64,000 bases of DNA. It comes from Podospora pseudocomata. Its lineage: Eukaryota > Ascomycota > Sordariomycetes > Sordariales > Podosporaceae. Positions within the stretch are counted from its first letter, which is position 1; every line of letters starts with the position of its first letter. The DNA lies in contig NC_085887.1 in NCBI RefSeq assembly GCF_035222375.1, forward strand, positions 471,501-535,500. Direction: 5' to 3'. Both the position numbers and the translations under genes were made by a program. Positions 1 to 10,957 of the stretch are shown piece by piece. The notes beneath the pieces are model-generated. The model was not told the origin of the DNA, searched no databases, and saw nothing but the letters and a program-made list of their open reading frames with translations.

Positions 1-334
1 GTAAGACCTAGGTGTTGGTTGACATTGTTTGAATTTGGATATCTTGGAGGCATCTTGACTGCCCTTAGCTAGTGAGAACTATTTTTTCAACCCCTGACAT
101 GAATTTTATTTGGCATATGCACTGCATCTCACTGTGGACCAGCAGTGCTTCCCGTATTGCATTTATACAGCTGCATACACCGATGCAAAAAGACAAGATT
201 TGTAAGATACGTGAACAGAGGTAGTTGGTAAATCCCGACTTTGCTGCTAATGGTGTTGGTTCACCATGCACTGTTTCCTCCTATATCCATCTCACACGTA
301 TAAGAAGTACCACTGTACCAGCAACCGAGCACCT

Positions 335-1311
335 CTAGCTCGGCAACTCCATAGCACTGTGCTGCGGTCTTTGGCTACCCATGTTGTCCTCTTGACCCGT
401 GTCATGACCGAAGTGAACTGAGTGTGGCTCCAACTCCGTGCTGACGAATGCCGGATAACCTTGGTGGGTGTAGTGGGCAGAGTAGCCATGCTGAGGAAAG
501 TTTGTGGCGTAGTTGCCTTGGGCTGGATAGCCCTGTGAAGAGAATACTGGGGGGTAAGGATATGGCGGTGATATGCCTGCTGTATAGGCCTGGTGATGCA
601 TGGCAGGTCTCCCCATGCCATAGTCTGACAATTCAGATAGACGTGAAGAGTGTGGAAACGTGGGCGAGCTGGCTGCGAGCTCTGATCTCAGAGTCTCAGG
701 GCGCGCCTTACTGTCCGTAGATAGCTCGCCGACCACTGGTGACGTTTCTGTAGCCAACTCGGCCGCTCCCTCACCCTTCTACCAATTAGCATGCTCCCCG
801 TGATCCACTCCAGAAACCGAATCATTAACGTGCCTTCGATGGCAGGGCTCGCCTCGGCACTGCACAGGCAAAGATCATCATATTCCTGCTCTTTGTTGCG
901 GAGGGCTTTAGGCTTCCCTTTTTCTGCACACCCAACCCTTCGAATGCTCAGTAATAAGGGCCCTACCATGAAGTTGGCTACAGTGTAAACATACCACAGA
1001 CCTCTGCCATCCTCATCGACGGTCGTATTGCAGAAAACCATTCCCATCCATGGCTGGTCTGAATAAATCTTCTCATCGGGGCAGCTCGAGTCCTCGAATG
1101 TGCTGTCGATGCAGCCCGCCATGTAGGTGAGGCCTCCACCATAGCTAAAGCAAGCGTGGCCCTCGGCAAAGCAGAAACCAGCCTTCCCACAGCACTGGAC
1201 GTGTCCAAAAGCAGCATTGCCACAATGCATAAAATCCGAGTGTGACTCTTCACCAGGACCCCAGTAACAGGTGCCGTTGGAGATGTTGATGTCGTCGTCC
1301 AAGTCCCCCAT
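335..1311 (-). CDS. Cys-rich extracellular-type protein, exon model incomplete
   Basis: The start is an ATG at 1311. The first exon encodes a cysteine-dense module that opens with an NGTCYWG-type motif, followed by a CC pair and about nine Cys in 90 residues, and a SDQPW..VFCN segment. This matches a common fungal family of uncharacterised Cys-rich ectodomain proteins. A likely first intron runs about 977-921 (GTATGT..TTACTGAG..AAG); excising it keeps the frame and restores a W-V-G-C-x-EKG block. The C-terminal exon is in another frame and ends at the stop at 335-337. It is rich in Tyr, Pro, Gly and Gln, with PYPYPP and repeated QGYPA motifs like a cytosolic tail. I could not find a convincing donor for the second intron between about 860 and 755. 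No signal peptide is visible, and neither is the transmembrane helix usual for such proteins, so the gene may be degenerate or my join may be wrong. Confidence 0.5.
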
Positions 1312-2536
1312 TCTTGCCTTCTTTGTGTTGGTTGGTGATGGATGACGTGACTGCAGGACAGAGGAAAGCAGTGACAGGCCCCGCTGTTGTTGGTTGGAAA
1401 CACCGGGTTCACCTTATCGAAGTTTGCACTCTGCTGCCGTGTGACTGCCTGGAGGCATTTTTCAGATGGAACTGCCCAGTCAGGTCGGGCAGGAGCAACT
1501 ATTGTGTACTTACCGCTTCCATGTTGTGGCTACTGCCACAACCGACAACCACTTGCCCGGTGAAAGCAGGCAACCTTGCCTGCTCCTGCCATCTTGATCC
1601 CGTCCATATCTTCTCTGCGACTTTCTAACGGGATGAAAGTCGCTCAACCTGGAGCCTAGAGCCAGAATAAAAGCCTCGTCGATGCCCGGCACCAAACCAG
1701 ACGCTGGGTTTGTTGCACTCGTCACTCACTTCAAATACCCTATTGGAGATTTTACCATGCAACGCTCCACGTGTGATGGTGCTCCCGAGGACAGAATCCG
1801 TTGATTCTGTGTAATGTTACCCCCGTACTGAGACTTTGGTTTGGCTGAGGAACCCGACCCATGACAATCTCAATTCCCCTTTGTTTTACACGGAACCAAA
1901 AGGTGAGCTGGGTAGACAATAGGATCAAGTATAGATTAAACATGCAACAATAATAGAAATCATGCTCAAAGGAATCTATCTGTATTTGTTTGAAACCTGA
2001 ATCATAGAGTTCAGTCGATGGAACAAGTCATAGACGATGAGAGCAGCCATAACCCGAACCCTCAAAGGTGGTCTTTGGAAGGCTCGGTGAGTTGTAAGAG
2101 ACTTGTGTCGGGGTGATTGATCTAGAAGCAGTTCCTGTGATTCAAGAAATTGCCTGGATCTAAGATATTGAACAGACGAGTTATTCTTCGCATGCATTAT
2201 ACATATATCTTGGTCTCTTTGCGGCACATCCCCAGTGGTCTGGTGTTGGCTGCTTGCTGACTCAGCACTGGTGTCTAACCCACGCATCTCGCATTTTCCC
2301 CTTTCTCTCCATCTTTTCTGGAAACGACTAGGCATGTAAAAGATAACGAACAGCTCACATTGTTTGCAGAAAACACAGGCTTTTAATCATATTTTGACCA
2401 AATCACATAGCGCCTTTTTCCATTTTGCTAGACTTATTCTTGAAATAGATAACGCGACACCCAACCTCCGACTCAACCTCGCTCCCGAAGGTGTGAAGAA
2501 CACCAGACGGCCTGAAGACGCTCAGTGACAAGCGTC
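1312..2536. other. Intergenic, divergent promoter region
   Basis: Lies between the Cys-rich gene (-) and the SUMO-site protein (+). No ATG-initiated ORF with recognisable content was found on either strand. I see no RNA gene or repeat. Confidence 0.5.
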
Positions 2537-3707
2537 ATGCCTCGTCAACTCCCGTGGAAGATCAATCGAGATGGACAGACATCAGTGGAAGCCAGACAGA
2601 GTCCCAACCCAACATCAACTCGCAGTCCGGCTCCTTCCAATCGCCCCTCAAGGCCTTCGACAGCCGCGTCAAACCCGAGATCGTCACATGAAAGATTCAA
2701 CGCTCCTAGACCCAGCGCTGGTCGCAGAGGTCGTTCACCCTCAACATCGCCACCGCCAGAACCGCCAAGTGAGGAGTAAGTCTCGGGCCCTGCATTGCTC
2801 TACAAAAAAACCGCTAATTATGCCGACCAGGCTCATGATTGAAGGTGTCGACCATGACGACCGTTATCGCATGGTAGAGGATGAATTCCTCGCAGTTGCT
2901 GGCGAGTTTACACGCCATCTTCACGCGGCAGAATACCAGCGTCTGAAAGGCCTCGCCAGATCCCAGAATGCTGATACCATCTCGAACATCTCACGCCCCG
3001 TCACTGGCGAGATGACCGAAATGGTCAAGCGCCGCCATGCTGCGCTCAACATTGCATCGAAACAACGAAAGGGAATCACTCAGCTGAAGGGACTATCCCC
3101 TCAGACAACAAGTGATACCGATGATGAGGAAGCACCGTCACGAAAGCAGCCGAATCCGAATTCCCTCCAGGGACTAATGGACAGCCCGCGTAAGCAAGCT
3201 GTACCGCTGACTTCGGTTTCATCCCTGTTCCAGGGCTCAAGCCTCCGGGAAACAAGCCCTTCAAGTGGACGCATGGCTCCTCCTGGTTTGAGGAGGGCAG
3301 AGTCAACCTTCTCGGTCCCGGTCAAGCGAGAGCCAACCCCAGACTCTGATGATCTAGACAGCCAAGCACCTTGGCCAATCAGGCGAGCGTCGGCACAGCC
3401 ATCCATCAAGCGCGAAATGACAGCAGCTCAGGAAACATCATTCGCTGACTTTCCTGCTCCGCAGCCCAGAGCAAGATCCCGCGCTGCTACCATTGAGCCA
3501 TCAAGAGCAATGTCACGTCCGCCAGAGCAGTCTCAAAGACAGGCAACTCAAGATACAAAGCAAGAGGACGACGACGACGCCAACGATTTTCTTTCTCGTA
3601 TTCGTGCTAGAAGACTAGAACAAAGACGGCGCCGAGAATCCAGAGCACAGCCAGGAATCAAATCCGAAACTCAGGAAGCAGCCCTTGACGATATTCCATT
3701 TGTCTGA
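2537..3707 (+). CDS. Uncharacterised conserved nuclear-type protein with SUMO consensus sites
   Basis: Two exons, 2537-2775 and 2831-3707. The 55-bp intron is GTAAGT..CTAAT..CAG and the product is 371 aa. Exon 1 (about 80 aa) is a disordered Ser/Pro/Arg-rich tail. Exon 2 opens with a well-structured block of about 90 aa (LMIEGVDHDDRYRMVEDEFL, then helices with FTRHLHAAEY and ISRPVTGEM). I believe this block is conserved in filamentous fungi but cannot name it. The rest is disordered, with four psi-K-x-E type motifs (VKRE, IKRE, TKQE, IKSE). A basic stretch, RARRLEQRRRRE, near the C terminus could be a nuclear localisation signal. The first in-frame ATG is 2537. Function unknown; nuclear location is inferred from composition only. 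Confidence 0.8.
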
Positions 3708-3836
3708 GTGAGAACCTGTTGCTACGATTGATTGAAAGATGACTCAACTTCAGTCTGAGATTGATATGCACGCTACCCATACACAAGAAAAAAGAAACGA
3801 CAAAGATGTTACAGCATGACCCGCCTTGTTGCCTCT

Positions 3837-5099
3837 TCAACCCTTATAAGGAGTCTCAAACGGCCTTTCCGCCTGGGGCGTTAGTCTCGCCAGATGTCTC
3901 CGCTGGGCATTCTTCCAGTCGATCAGCGCCGAGTGCTGGGTAACTCTGTTGTCCCAAACGACAACGGTGCCTTCCTCCCACTTGACACGGGCTTGGAAGT
4001 CGGCGCCGTAGGCGAGATGGTCGTAGAGGAACTTGAGGAGGACGTCGGACTCCTCCTTCTTGAGGCCGACGATGTCACGGGTGACTGGACACGAACTCCA
4101 TCAGCGGATGTTGCAAACAATCATGCAAAGAGACGGGGATGCTTACACTGAGGATTGACGTAGATGGCCTTCTCGCCTGTGACGGGGTGGGTTCTGATAA
4201 TGGGGTGCTCGTGGATCACGGGCTCGCGACGGACGATGCCGCCCCTCAAGGCCGAAGCATTGGCCTGCTCGTGGGCAGAGTGGGTGGCCTTGAGGCCGTG
4301 AAGACGCTCCTGGAAGGCAGGCGAAAGACGGTTGTAGGCCTCGGCGGCGTTGACGAAGAGGGTATCGCCACCAGATTCGGGCTTGTCGAAAATGTACAGG
4401 AAGGTGGTTCCAGGAGGCTGGGCCTCGTAGGAGACGTCGGAGTGCCAGGCTACGGACGAGGTGCGGTTGGCGAAGAACTTGTCGACTGAGTTGTCGCCTG
4501 CGCCGCGGTGGACGAGGTGGATCTCGGGGTAGCCTTCTGGCGCGCCGCTGGTGGGGTGGATGTGGTGTCTGCCGAAATAACCGCCGAACTCGAGGGCTTG
4601 CTCGATGGACAGATCGCGGAAGTCTTGGTCGCGGAAGGCGACGACCTTGCGCTCGGCAACGAAGCGGGCGAGCTCGTCTTTGCCGGCGTCGCTGAGGGTG
4701 GAGAGCTGGATGCCCTTGACTTCGGTGCCAATGGTTGGGGTGAGGTGGGTGACGGCTGTGCTCTCAGGGAGAAGGTTGGGGAAGGATGGGTCCGCGTCCT
4801 TGCCGTGCTCGTAATGCTCAAACGGCTGGAGTGGGGGGTACTTGTCGTTGGGGTTCCAAGTTGGGAGGTAGTGCGGGTACTAGGAGATGGGAAGGTCAAC
4901 AATGCGAAGGGCAGACATGAAGTCCAACGCTGTATCGACGGCATACCTTGGCGGCTTTGTGGCCCTTCAGGCCGGCTTCAGCATCCTTATCGAACTTGGT
5001 TGTGGCAATCTCCTTGTACGGACCCGTGGTGGCGTTGAGCTTCAAATTGCCGATGTTGGGGACCGTGGTGGTCTCAGTTTCCACAGCGGAGGGGGCCAT
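3837..5099 (-). CDS. TauD-family alpha-ketoglutarate-dependent sulfonate dioxygenase
   Basis: Three exons: 5099-4947, 4879-4147 and 4084-3837, giving 377 aa. The introns are 67 and 62 bp (GTATGC, GTAAGC). The enzyme is a non-haem Fe(II) dioxygenase that oxidises sulfonates such as taurine to release sulfite, using 2-oxoglutarate (family knowledge from TauD and yeast Jlp1). The iron motif H-x-D is WHSD, H197/D199. The distal histidine lies in DNRVTQHSALIDW, followed by the RRHLARLTP segment whose Arg binds 2-oxoglutarate in TauD. The length is normal for fungal members and all catalytic residues are present. The exact sulfonate or sulfate-ester substrate cannot be read from sequence. Sulfur-starvation control is usual for the family, but I did not identify a binding site. 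Confidence 0.92.
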
Positions 5100-5207
5100 T
5101 GTGTCTGTGAAGTGTATATGGTGAAACAATCTCAGACTCTCAAGTCTCGAACTGCTTTGGATAGAGTTCAGATCCGTCTTTCCAGCACACGCGACATCAC
5201 CCTCCTA

Positions 5208-5215
5208 CTTATAAG
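5208..5215 (-). promoter_or_regulatory. TATA-like box of the dioxygenase gene
   Basis: CTTATAAG lies about 110 bp upstream of the ATG at 5099. The position and sequence fit a TATA element; there is no transcript evidence. Confidence 0.4.
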
Positions 5216-6616
5216 CTTCCGACAGTCCGTTCAAGGTAGTACGTCCTCTACCCCAGATCACGACATCCCGCTCCCGAACTATGCGGGGGTTGGATTGGCA
5301 AGAAAGGGTGGGCTAAGATGGTTCATCAGAGGATGGCATAGCACATGGATAGGATTGCGCAACAGTTGGCCGTTCCAGTCGACGAGCTCTTCTTCGACTT
5401 TTAGTGGTACGGCACTTGTCCCTGCCGTTCTCTCTCCTACCCTGCTGATCAGAAAGGTGGACGGTTCATGCCAAACTCGTGGCATGCAAGGGTGCCTCTA
5501 ACCAGTGCCGATTGTGGCTTATCCCACCAATCCGTCACATCTGATAAGAACTGCGAGGCAAGCCGGGACCGTGAACGGCAATGGACAAACGGACAACGAC
5601 CTTTACGTTGGATGGAAGGCTTAGAGGGTGCTGGGAGAGCTTGTGTATGGAGCGATGCTTGATGTTGCTAGACGCGGAGCGAATCACGTCATATCGCGTA
5701 TCGGGGACTAGTGCCGCCCATCGGTTTGTTGGTGCGCAGTAAACAGCACATGTTTTTTTTCTTTCTTCTTGGATTGGCAGTCTCGTTGAATTTGATAAAT
5801 TTCCCCAAGAAAGCACGCAATTCCTTGGGACGGGGTGAGTTGAGGAGAACAAGGCTTATTCCCGCCGTTTTGTATCTTGGGTGGTGTTTAAGGACAGGTT
5901 AAGTCCGGGGATCACGGCGAGCTGTGGTCACTGGGTCCGGAGATAAGACCTTTTGCGAAGGGCTTTGGAGATGTTTATGGGATTGGCGTTGTGATCTATC
6001 AATAAACATGAAAGAGAAATTAGTCAACGTGGGTGGGAAGTTGTGTAGTAGTAGGTAGATACGTTGTATCCAAGGCACTTGGTCTAATCAGTGAAGTATG
6101 AACAGAAGCCCTAATCTGTTCATTCCTGGAAACTTCAGTTGTCCCTGTGAATTTGCCCAAGCATATTGCGTGCTAGAATGTAAGAGGAGCCTTTGTCCAT
6201 GAAAAATTGTAGTGAGTGTCTTCGTCGCAAGTACTGTTAACGTCATTCTTAGTGTTGGGGGAATGCAACGCTTCTATTCAGGGGCAGTTCTCGCTTAGTC
6301 ATCGTCAAGAGAACGACACCATGCTTGCCCCTGAAGGTGAACTTTTGCTAGGTATGTAAACATATAGCGCGGAAGAAACCCCGGGGACCGAAATGTACCT
6401 TATTTCGGTGAAGCCTCATGGGGGCCCAGGTATCACAACACCGAGTGGAAGGATCAAAATATGTGTATGAATCAACGCTGGTGTCTGCTAGCTATTGGTA
6501 GGTTTATGAATCAAGTAAGGACCCAAGGTATCAGTTTGAGCACTATGCACTCGCCAATGTAAACTGAATGCTCTTCCTTCCAGCTTTTAAGGAAGCCGAG
6601 AATCAAAAGAAAACGC
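5216..6616. other. Intergenic, no gene seen
   Basis: 1.4 kb between the dioxygenase promoter and the GT2 stop codon. Only short ORFs without family features. It probably holds the dioxygenase upstream region and the GT2 3' UTR. Confidence 0.5.
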
Positions 6617-8914
6617 CTAGAGCCACCAGGCCCAAATGAACACCAACCCGGCCCAGATACCCCAAATGGTGTAAACCGTCACGAAATCCAGCCCTCCACC
6701 CCAAATCGGATTACTTCTCTCCTCCCAGCGCTTTGCCTCCTCTCTGGGGCGGAATAGAAAAGAGGTGGGCGCCCCCGGTCCGTTGTGGACCTTCTGGAGC
6801 AAGTCATGGTTCTCGCCGACGTTGGGGGGCCAAATGGCGTACTTGATCGGAGTAAAGCAGGCTATCGCAAGAACAATGAAAGCCTGATTTGAGGGCCAGA
6901 AAACCCAGAGCAGAATACTGAGGAGCTTCTCCATGTTGTTTGAGGCCTCGGGAAGATTCTTCACAGCGACCCAGGCCGTGACGAGTATGGCTGTGACAGC
7001 CACACAGTGCATCCAGACACCACACTCAAGAAGGATGTGGTTCAGTCTCTTCGACAGGCCTCCCCGCCGCGCTGGAAAGCGTTCGAAGAGCTTGTCCTTG
7101 AGACTGCCAGTTGAGACGAAGGCAGCGGCGGTGGATTTCTTTGACTGAGTGGAGTTGCATAGCCCGGGGAAGTATGTCTTCATGTAAGCAACTGTGTAAT
7201 GCGGGCTTAGCCACTTTGTCATGCCCCAGTCCATGATCGAGGCTCTATACCCTGCCATGACGCCGATGTGAACGTGATGGAGATAGGAAAAGAATACCGA
7301 ACCGGCATGAATCCTGAGCAACCAGATCAGCTCCTTTGATCTGTCGGGGGACGTAACAATGAGCGGGGTCTTGGTAAGAAAGAGGAGAGGGAAAAGGATG
7401 AGCTGAAGGGTGGCGAGGTGAGGCTTCAGATGCATCATCATCAACCCAACCATGGTAACGGGCGCTTTCCAAACCAGCTTTTCCAAGAGAGATATCCAGG
7501 AGTGCCCTGAGAGTTGATGAAGGTCCTGCACGGCAAGGTTGCTGAGGTACCAGCGAGTGTATTGCTTGAGTTGTGCCTGGTAGGTATCAGGGACCAGGCC
7601 ACATTGCAAATACTCGGCAACAGCGGCGGTAATCCAGTGGTTGGTTTGGCCCAGAAGAAACTGCGTGTAGAAGTCCTCGCAGACACAGGTTGTCGGAAAC
7701 TGCCCACCAGGTAAGTCATCCAGGGCTTTCCGGCGCATGACCCAGCCTGACCCGGCGCATTGGCCCTTCCCCGCTTGATCTTGGATGGGGTGGTAGCATT
7801 TGACACGGAGAGAATTGGATTGGTTGGTTGGGTCGTTGTCGGGAATGTTGTAGAAAGTCTACAAGTTAGTTGTTAGTTGAGATTTCCAACACCACCGCAT
7901 AGTCCAAATGATCAAAATCGTACCTGAACCCCGCAAACCAAACCTATCTCTTTTCCGTCCTCCTGATATCCCCCAGCTGGGTAAAAATGGGGAATCGTTG
8001 CTCTGAGCCATGCTCTGTCGGGAATCATGTCTACATCCAGCACGGCGGTCAATTCCGCTCTGCCTCCAGGAAGACTGTCGATGAACTGAAGGGCATTGTT
8101 GAGATTGGCGGCTTTGACTCCAGGAGGCTTCTCCGTTGCTTTGCCGTAGTTCGAGGTGTAGAATACATTTCCGACTCTGCTTCGGAGCGCAGCAAGTCCG
8201 CTCTCTACCGCGCTGTCTCCGCCATCGTCGGTTACAATGACCCTCAGTTTGTCGAGAGGATAATCGAGATCGAAAGCAGCAAGAACTGTTCCGTAGACCA
8301 AAGCTTCCGATTCTTTGCAAATGCAAATAACCACATCGACAGACGGGAGATTGTTCTCGCCCAACAGCCGAAGACGAGGACGCCAGGTACCGAAAAAACT
8401 GTAGCTTTTGATTTGCCACGCAACGAGTAGTTGGTCAACTAAATCTCTGTTAGACTATCCCCTCAAAATACGACACATAGGTAGCAAACTTACCGGCCCA
8501 CAGAATCTCGACAAGAAAGAACAGCGTTGCCGAGAGCATTTGCAATCTTGACAGGGCAATGTGGCTTGACTCATCGCCTGTCCAGTAAGAGACAATAGTG
8601 CGTCCCTGGTAATAGGCAGCCCATAGCAGAAGCACCGCCGGTAGAGTAGCTGTAAACGCGACGAACCTCACAAGGTAACGCTGCCATATATGAGGACAGA
8701 AAAGAATCGAGGACGTTTCCTCGGAGTCGGTAAGGGCTTGGATACGGGCCCCCAAATTACCGCCGTCGATTGCGTTCCTGTCGAACTTTTTCTCATTGAC
8801 GTGCTTGTTGTTGGTTTTCTTGGAGGGATAGTTGGCTTGGGACACGTCCGTCGACCGAACCCGAGTCGAGGTCTCGATGCCGATGGCCTCGTTCTCGTTC
8901 CACGAATGTGACAT
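6617..8914 (-). CDS. Family 2 glycosyltransferase, cellulose-synthase-like, multipass membrane
   Basis: Three exons: 8914-8494, 8438-7924 and 7858-6617, giving 725 aa. Introns are 55 and 65 bp with CTAAC branch points. The N terminus is a polar cytosolic tail followed by two membrane helices (about residues 75-140). The GT2 catalytic domain follows: DVVICICKE, VTDDGG, the DxD in AVLDVDMIP, the acceptor-side CEDFYTQ in place of the usual TED, and the QYTRW motif (QxxRW). Four or five further membrane helices form the C-terminal channel region. Such enzymes are processive beta-glycan synthases at the plasma membrane that polymerise a UDP-sugar and extrude the chain. The sugar cannot be assigned. 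An ATATAAA-like element lies about 350 bp upstream. All catalytic motifs are intact, so the gene is probably active. Confidence 0.88.
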
Positions 8915-9514
8915 TGTGAGCGGTGATCCTCAAGGCAGGCGGTTTTCCGCGGTAGAGGGAAGACAGCCGGGGTAGCTGCTGACGATGAGGGTGTGTAACT
9001 CGGAGGCCAGTAAGACAACAGAGTTGCCAGTTTATGTACCAGTAGAGGGCACCCTGGCGCCGTCGGTGAGGTGGGTCTGAAGCAGAATTTTGGAGTGAAT
9101 ATCTAAGGTGAATATGGATGTAAAGCGAACATTCGGAGTGAATAAGGTCAAGAGAGCAACTCGAAACGTTGTTCCGTCCCAACTACCCACCCAAGCAACC
9201 AACAAACACAAGCTGTGTGCGCACCATCTTCATAGAAGGCGCAGAGTGGTCACGACCGAGAACACATATAAACAGAGAAAAATTGCTGCTAATGTCTCAG
9301 AGCCCTCGTGGTAGAGAAAGGTCAGCAAATTGGAACTCGGGATGGGATGTTTGATTGTTTCATGATAACCGGGCATCCTGTGCACCTTGCCAACTGAAAA
9401 ACCACCTGACATCCCAGGTCAGCCAAATCGAGTATCTTGCATCCCGTCACACTTGTCGGTGTGGTGGACTTTCCTTTTTCACATGTCGATGATGGCATAA
9501 GGGACCTCTCCTAT
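8915..9514. other. Intergenic between GT2 promoter and aldolase 3' end
   Basis: 600 bp in tandem orientation. Contains a CATATAAACA stretch near 9264, which on the minus strand is a possible distal TATA of the GT2 gene. Nothing else recognised. Confidence 0.4.
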
Positions 9515-10372
9515 TTATGCACTATTCTGATATAGCGGACAGACCTCCACTTCTCTTTGCCAAAGAGCCCAAGGTCTCCTGACGGTGTCCTCGCACATTT
9601 CCGATGCCGCCGTAGCTTCTGCTTTGCTCAAGAAATGAATACCTGGATCTGCACCGGTCGGAAAGGTGCCTACCACGGCCATGGCGGCATTTTGCATGAT
9701 GATGGCCTCCTTTTGCACCGCGGCATTTTGGGCCGTATATATCGCCTGGAAGACGACATTTTGTAGGTTGGAGGCCACAGTAGTAAAGCCGTGCCCTCTC
9801 ATGAGCACCACGGTTGTTTTCGTGTCGATAAACTTGTAGGCCAATTTCCGGCCCAGAAACTCGTCTTTGACCAGCAAGCCGCTGCTCCCACTCCCATCAT
9901 CTGGTGGATTTTCAGAGTGAGCCGGCCCCAGCCTCATCCCCTCATGATTCCTGGTGTCAAATACAGGGCATCCTTCAGGACGGAGGAAACCAGCGAGGTG
10001 GATACACGGCCGTAGTCGTACTCGATTGATGGTGAATGGCAACACAGCCTGACAATGACTGTGCACAATGGCGTTGACACTCGGGTACTGCCTGTAAATT
10101 TCCGAGTGAATGAACCTTTCGCTAAACAGCTGGTTTTGGTTTGACGTGTCTGTCGGCTTGGCCCCGTCGATGGTCAGGGTTATCAGATCATCAGCGCTGG
10201 AGACCAAGGCAGGGGCCATGTTACGGGACATTATGAAGGTATCTCTCATTAGGGGATTTCGAACAGAGAGGTGGCCGTACGCATCGAGAACACGGTGGTA
10301 GTGGAGGATATGAAGGGCCGTGATGAAGTCGTGTTCGAGCCGGTCGAACTGACGCTCGTTGAGCGTCTCCAT
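9515..10372 (-). CDS. Class II aldolase/adducin-domain protein (Mug14-like)
   Basis: Single exon, 285 aa from the ATG at 10372. The frame is open further upstream to a GTG at 10396, but no ATG is available there. The aldolase II fold is indicated by YGHLSVRNP, RFIHSEIYRQYP, the metal-ligand AIVHSH (H104, H106) and the later RGHG histidine. Family members use Zn in sugar-phosphate aldolase or epimerase reactions. Fungal homologues of this type (S. pombe Mug14-like) have no defined substrate. The length matches typical fungal members. A non-coding or very short upstream exon cannot be excluded, because GGCCAG just before 10396 could be an acceptor. Confidence 0.85.
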   Translation of the reverse strand: METLNERQFDRLEHDFITALHILHYHRVLDAYGHLSVRNPLMRDTFIMSRNMAPALVSSADDLITLTIDGAKPTDTSNQNQLFSERFIHSEIYRQYPSVNAIVHSHCQAVLPFTINRVRLRPCIHLAGFLRPEGCPVFDTRNHEGMRLGPAHSENPPDDGSGSSGLLVKDEFLGRKLAYKFIDTKTTVVLMRGHGFTTVASNLQNVVFQAIYTAQNAAVQKEAIIMQNAAMAVVGTFPTGADPGIHFLSKAEATAASEMCEDTVRRPWALWQREVEVCPLYQNSA

Positions 10373-10957
10373 AGGGGCCGTTGTCAGTTGCTGCACCTGG
10401 CCGATGAGTTTATCTCGGGAGTTGGATGAGCAAGGGATGGAAAAGAAAAAGTGAAGACAACGAATGTCTCGGATGACGACGCCATCTGGGGACCGGAAAC
10501 CTGGAAAGCTGAGGCCCTGTCCAGCCCACAGACATGAGCAGAGCGCAAACTTAATTTCATGTTGGGTGTCTGTATGTCGTCATCCCGGTTTTCGAGGCCA
10601 TGACTGAAAAGCTTTGCGTGCGTATGTGTAGCCGGCGGCACGAAGGAAGATGTTATCATCAGAACCCTAACCCTTGCGCGATTCGACCCCCACCATTCCC
10701 CACTTTACTCCCACCTTTGCTTTCCAACTCTCGACTCTGAGCTTTCAGATTGGAGCTTTCAAGTAATTTTACTAGAACAAACCGCAGCCAATCCAACAAC
10801 AACGTCTGGGTTACTTATCAGCATCTGTCATTTGCAATCATCACTATAGACTTTTCAGCTTTCTACTTCATATGACATTGCATTTATCGGTTGGCCGATG
10901 ATATCCTGAATCTGTGACTTTCGAGCCTCATCTCTTCCTGCAGCACATCTGCCCCAC
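10373..10957. other. Divergent promoter, aldolase and TFIIIC genes
   Basis: 585 bp shared upstream region. No ORF with support. Pyrimidine-rich tracts near 10680-10740 are typical of fungal promoters on the + side. Confidence 0.4.
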
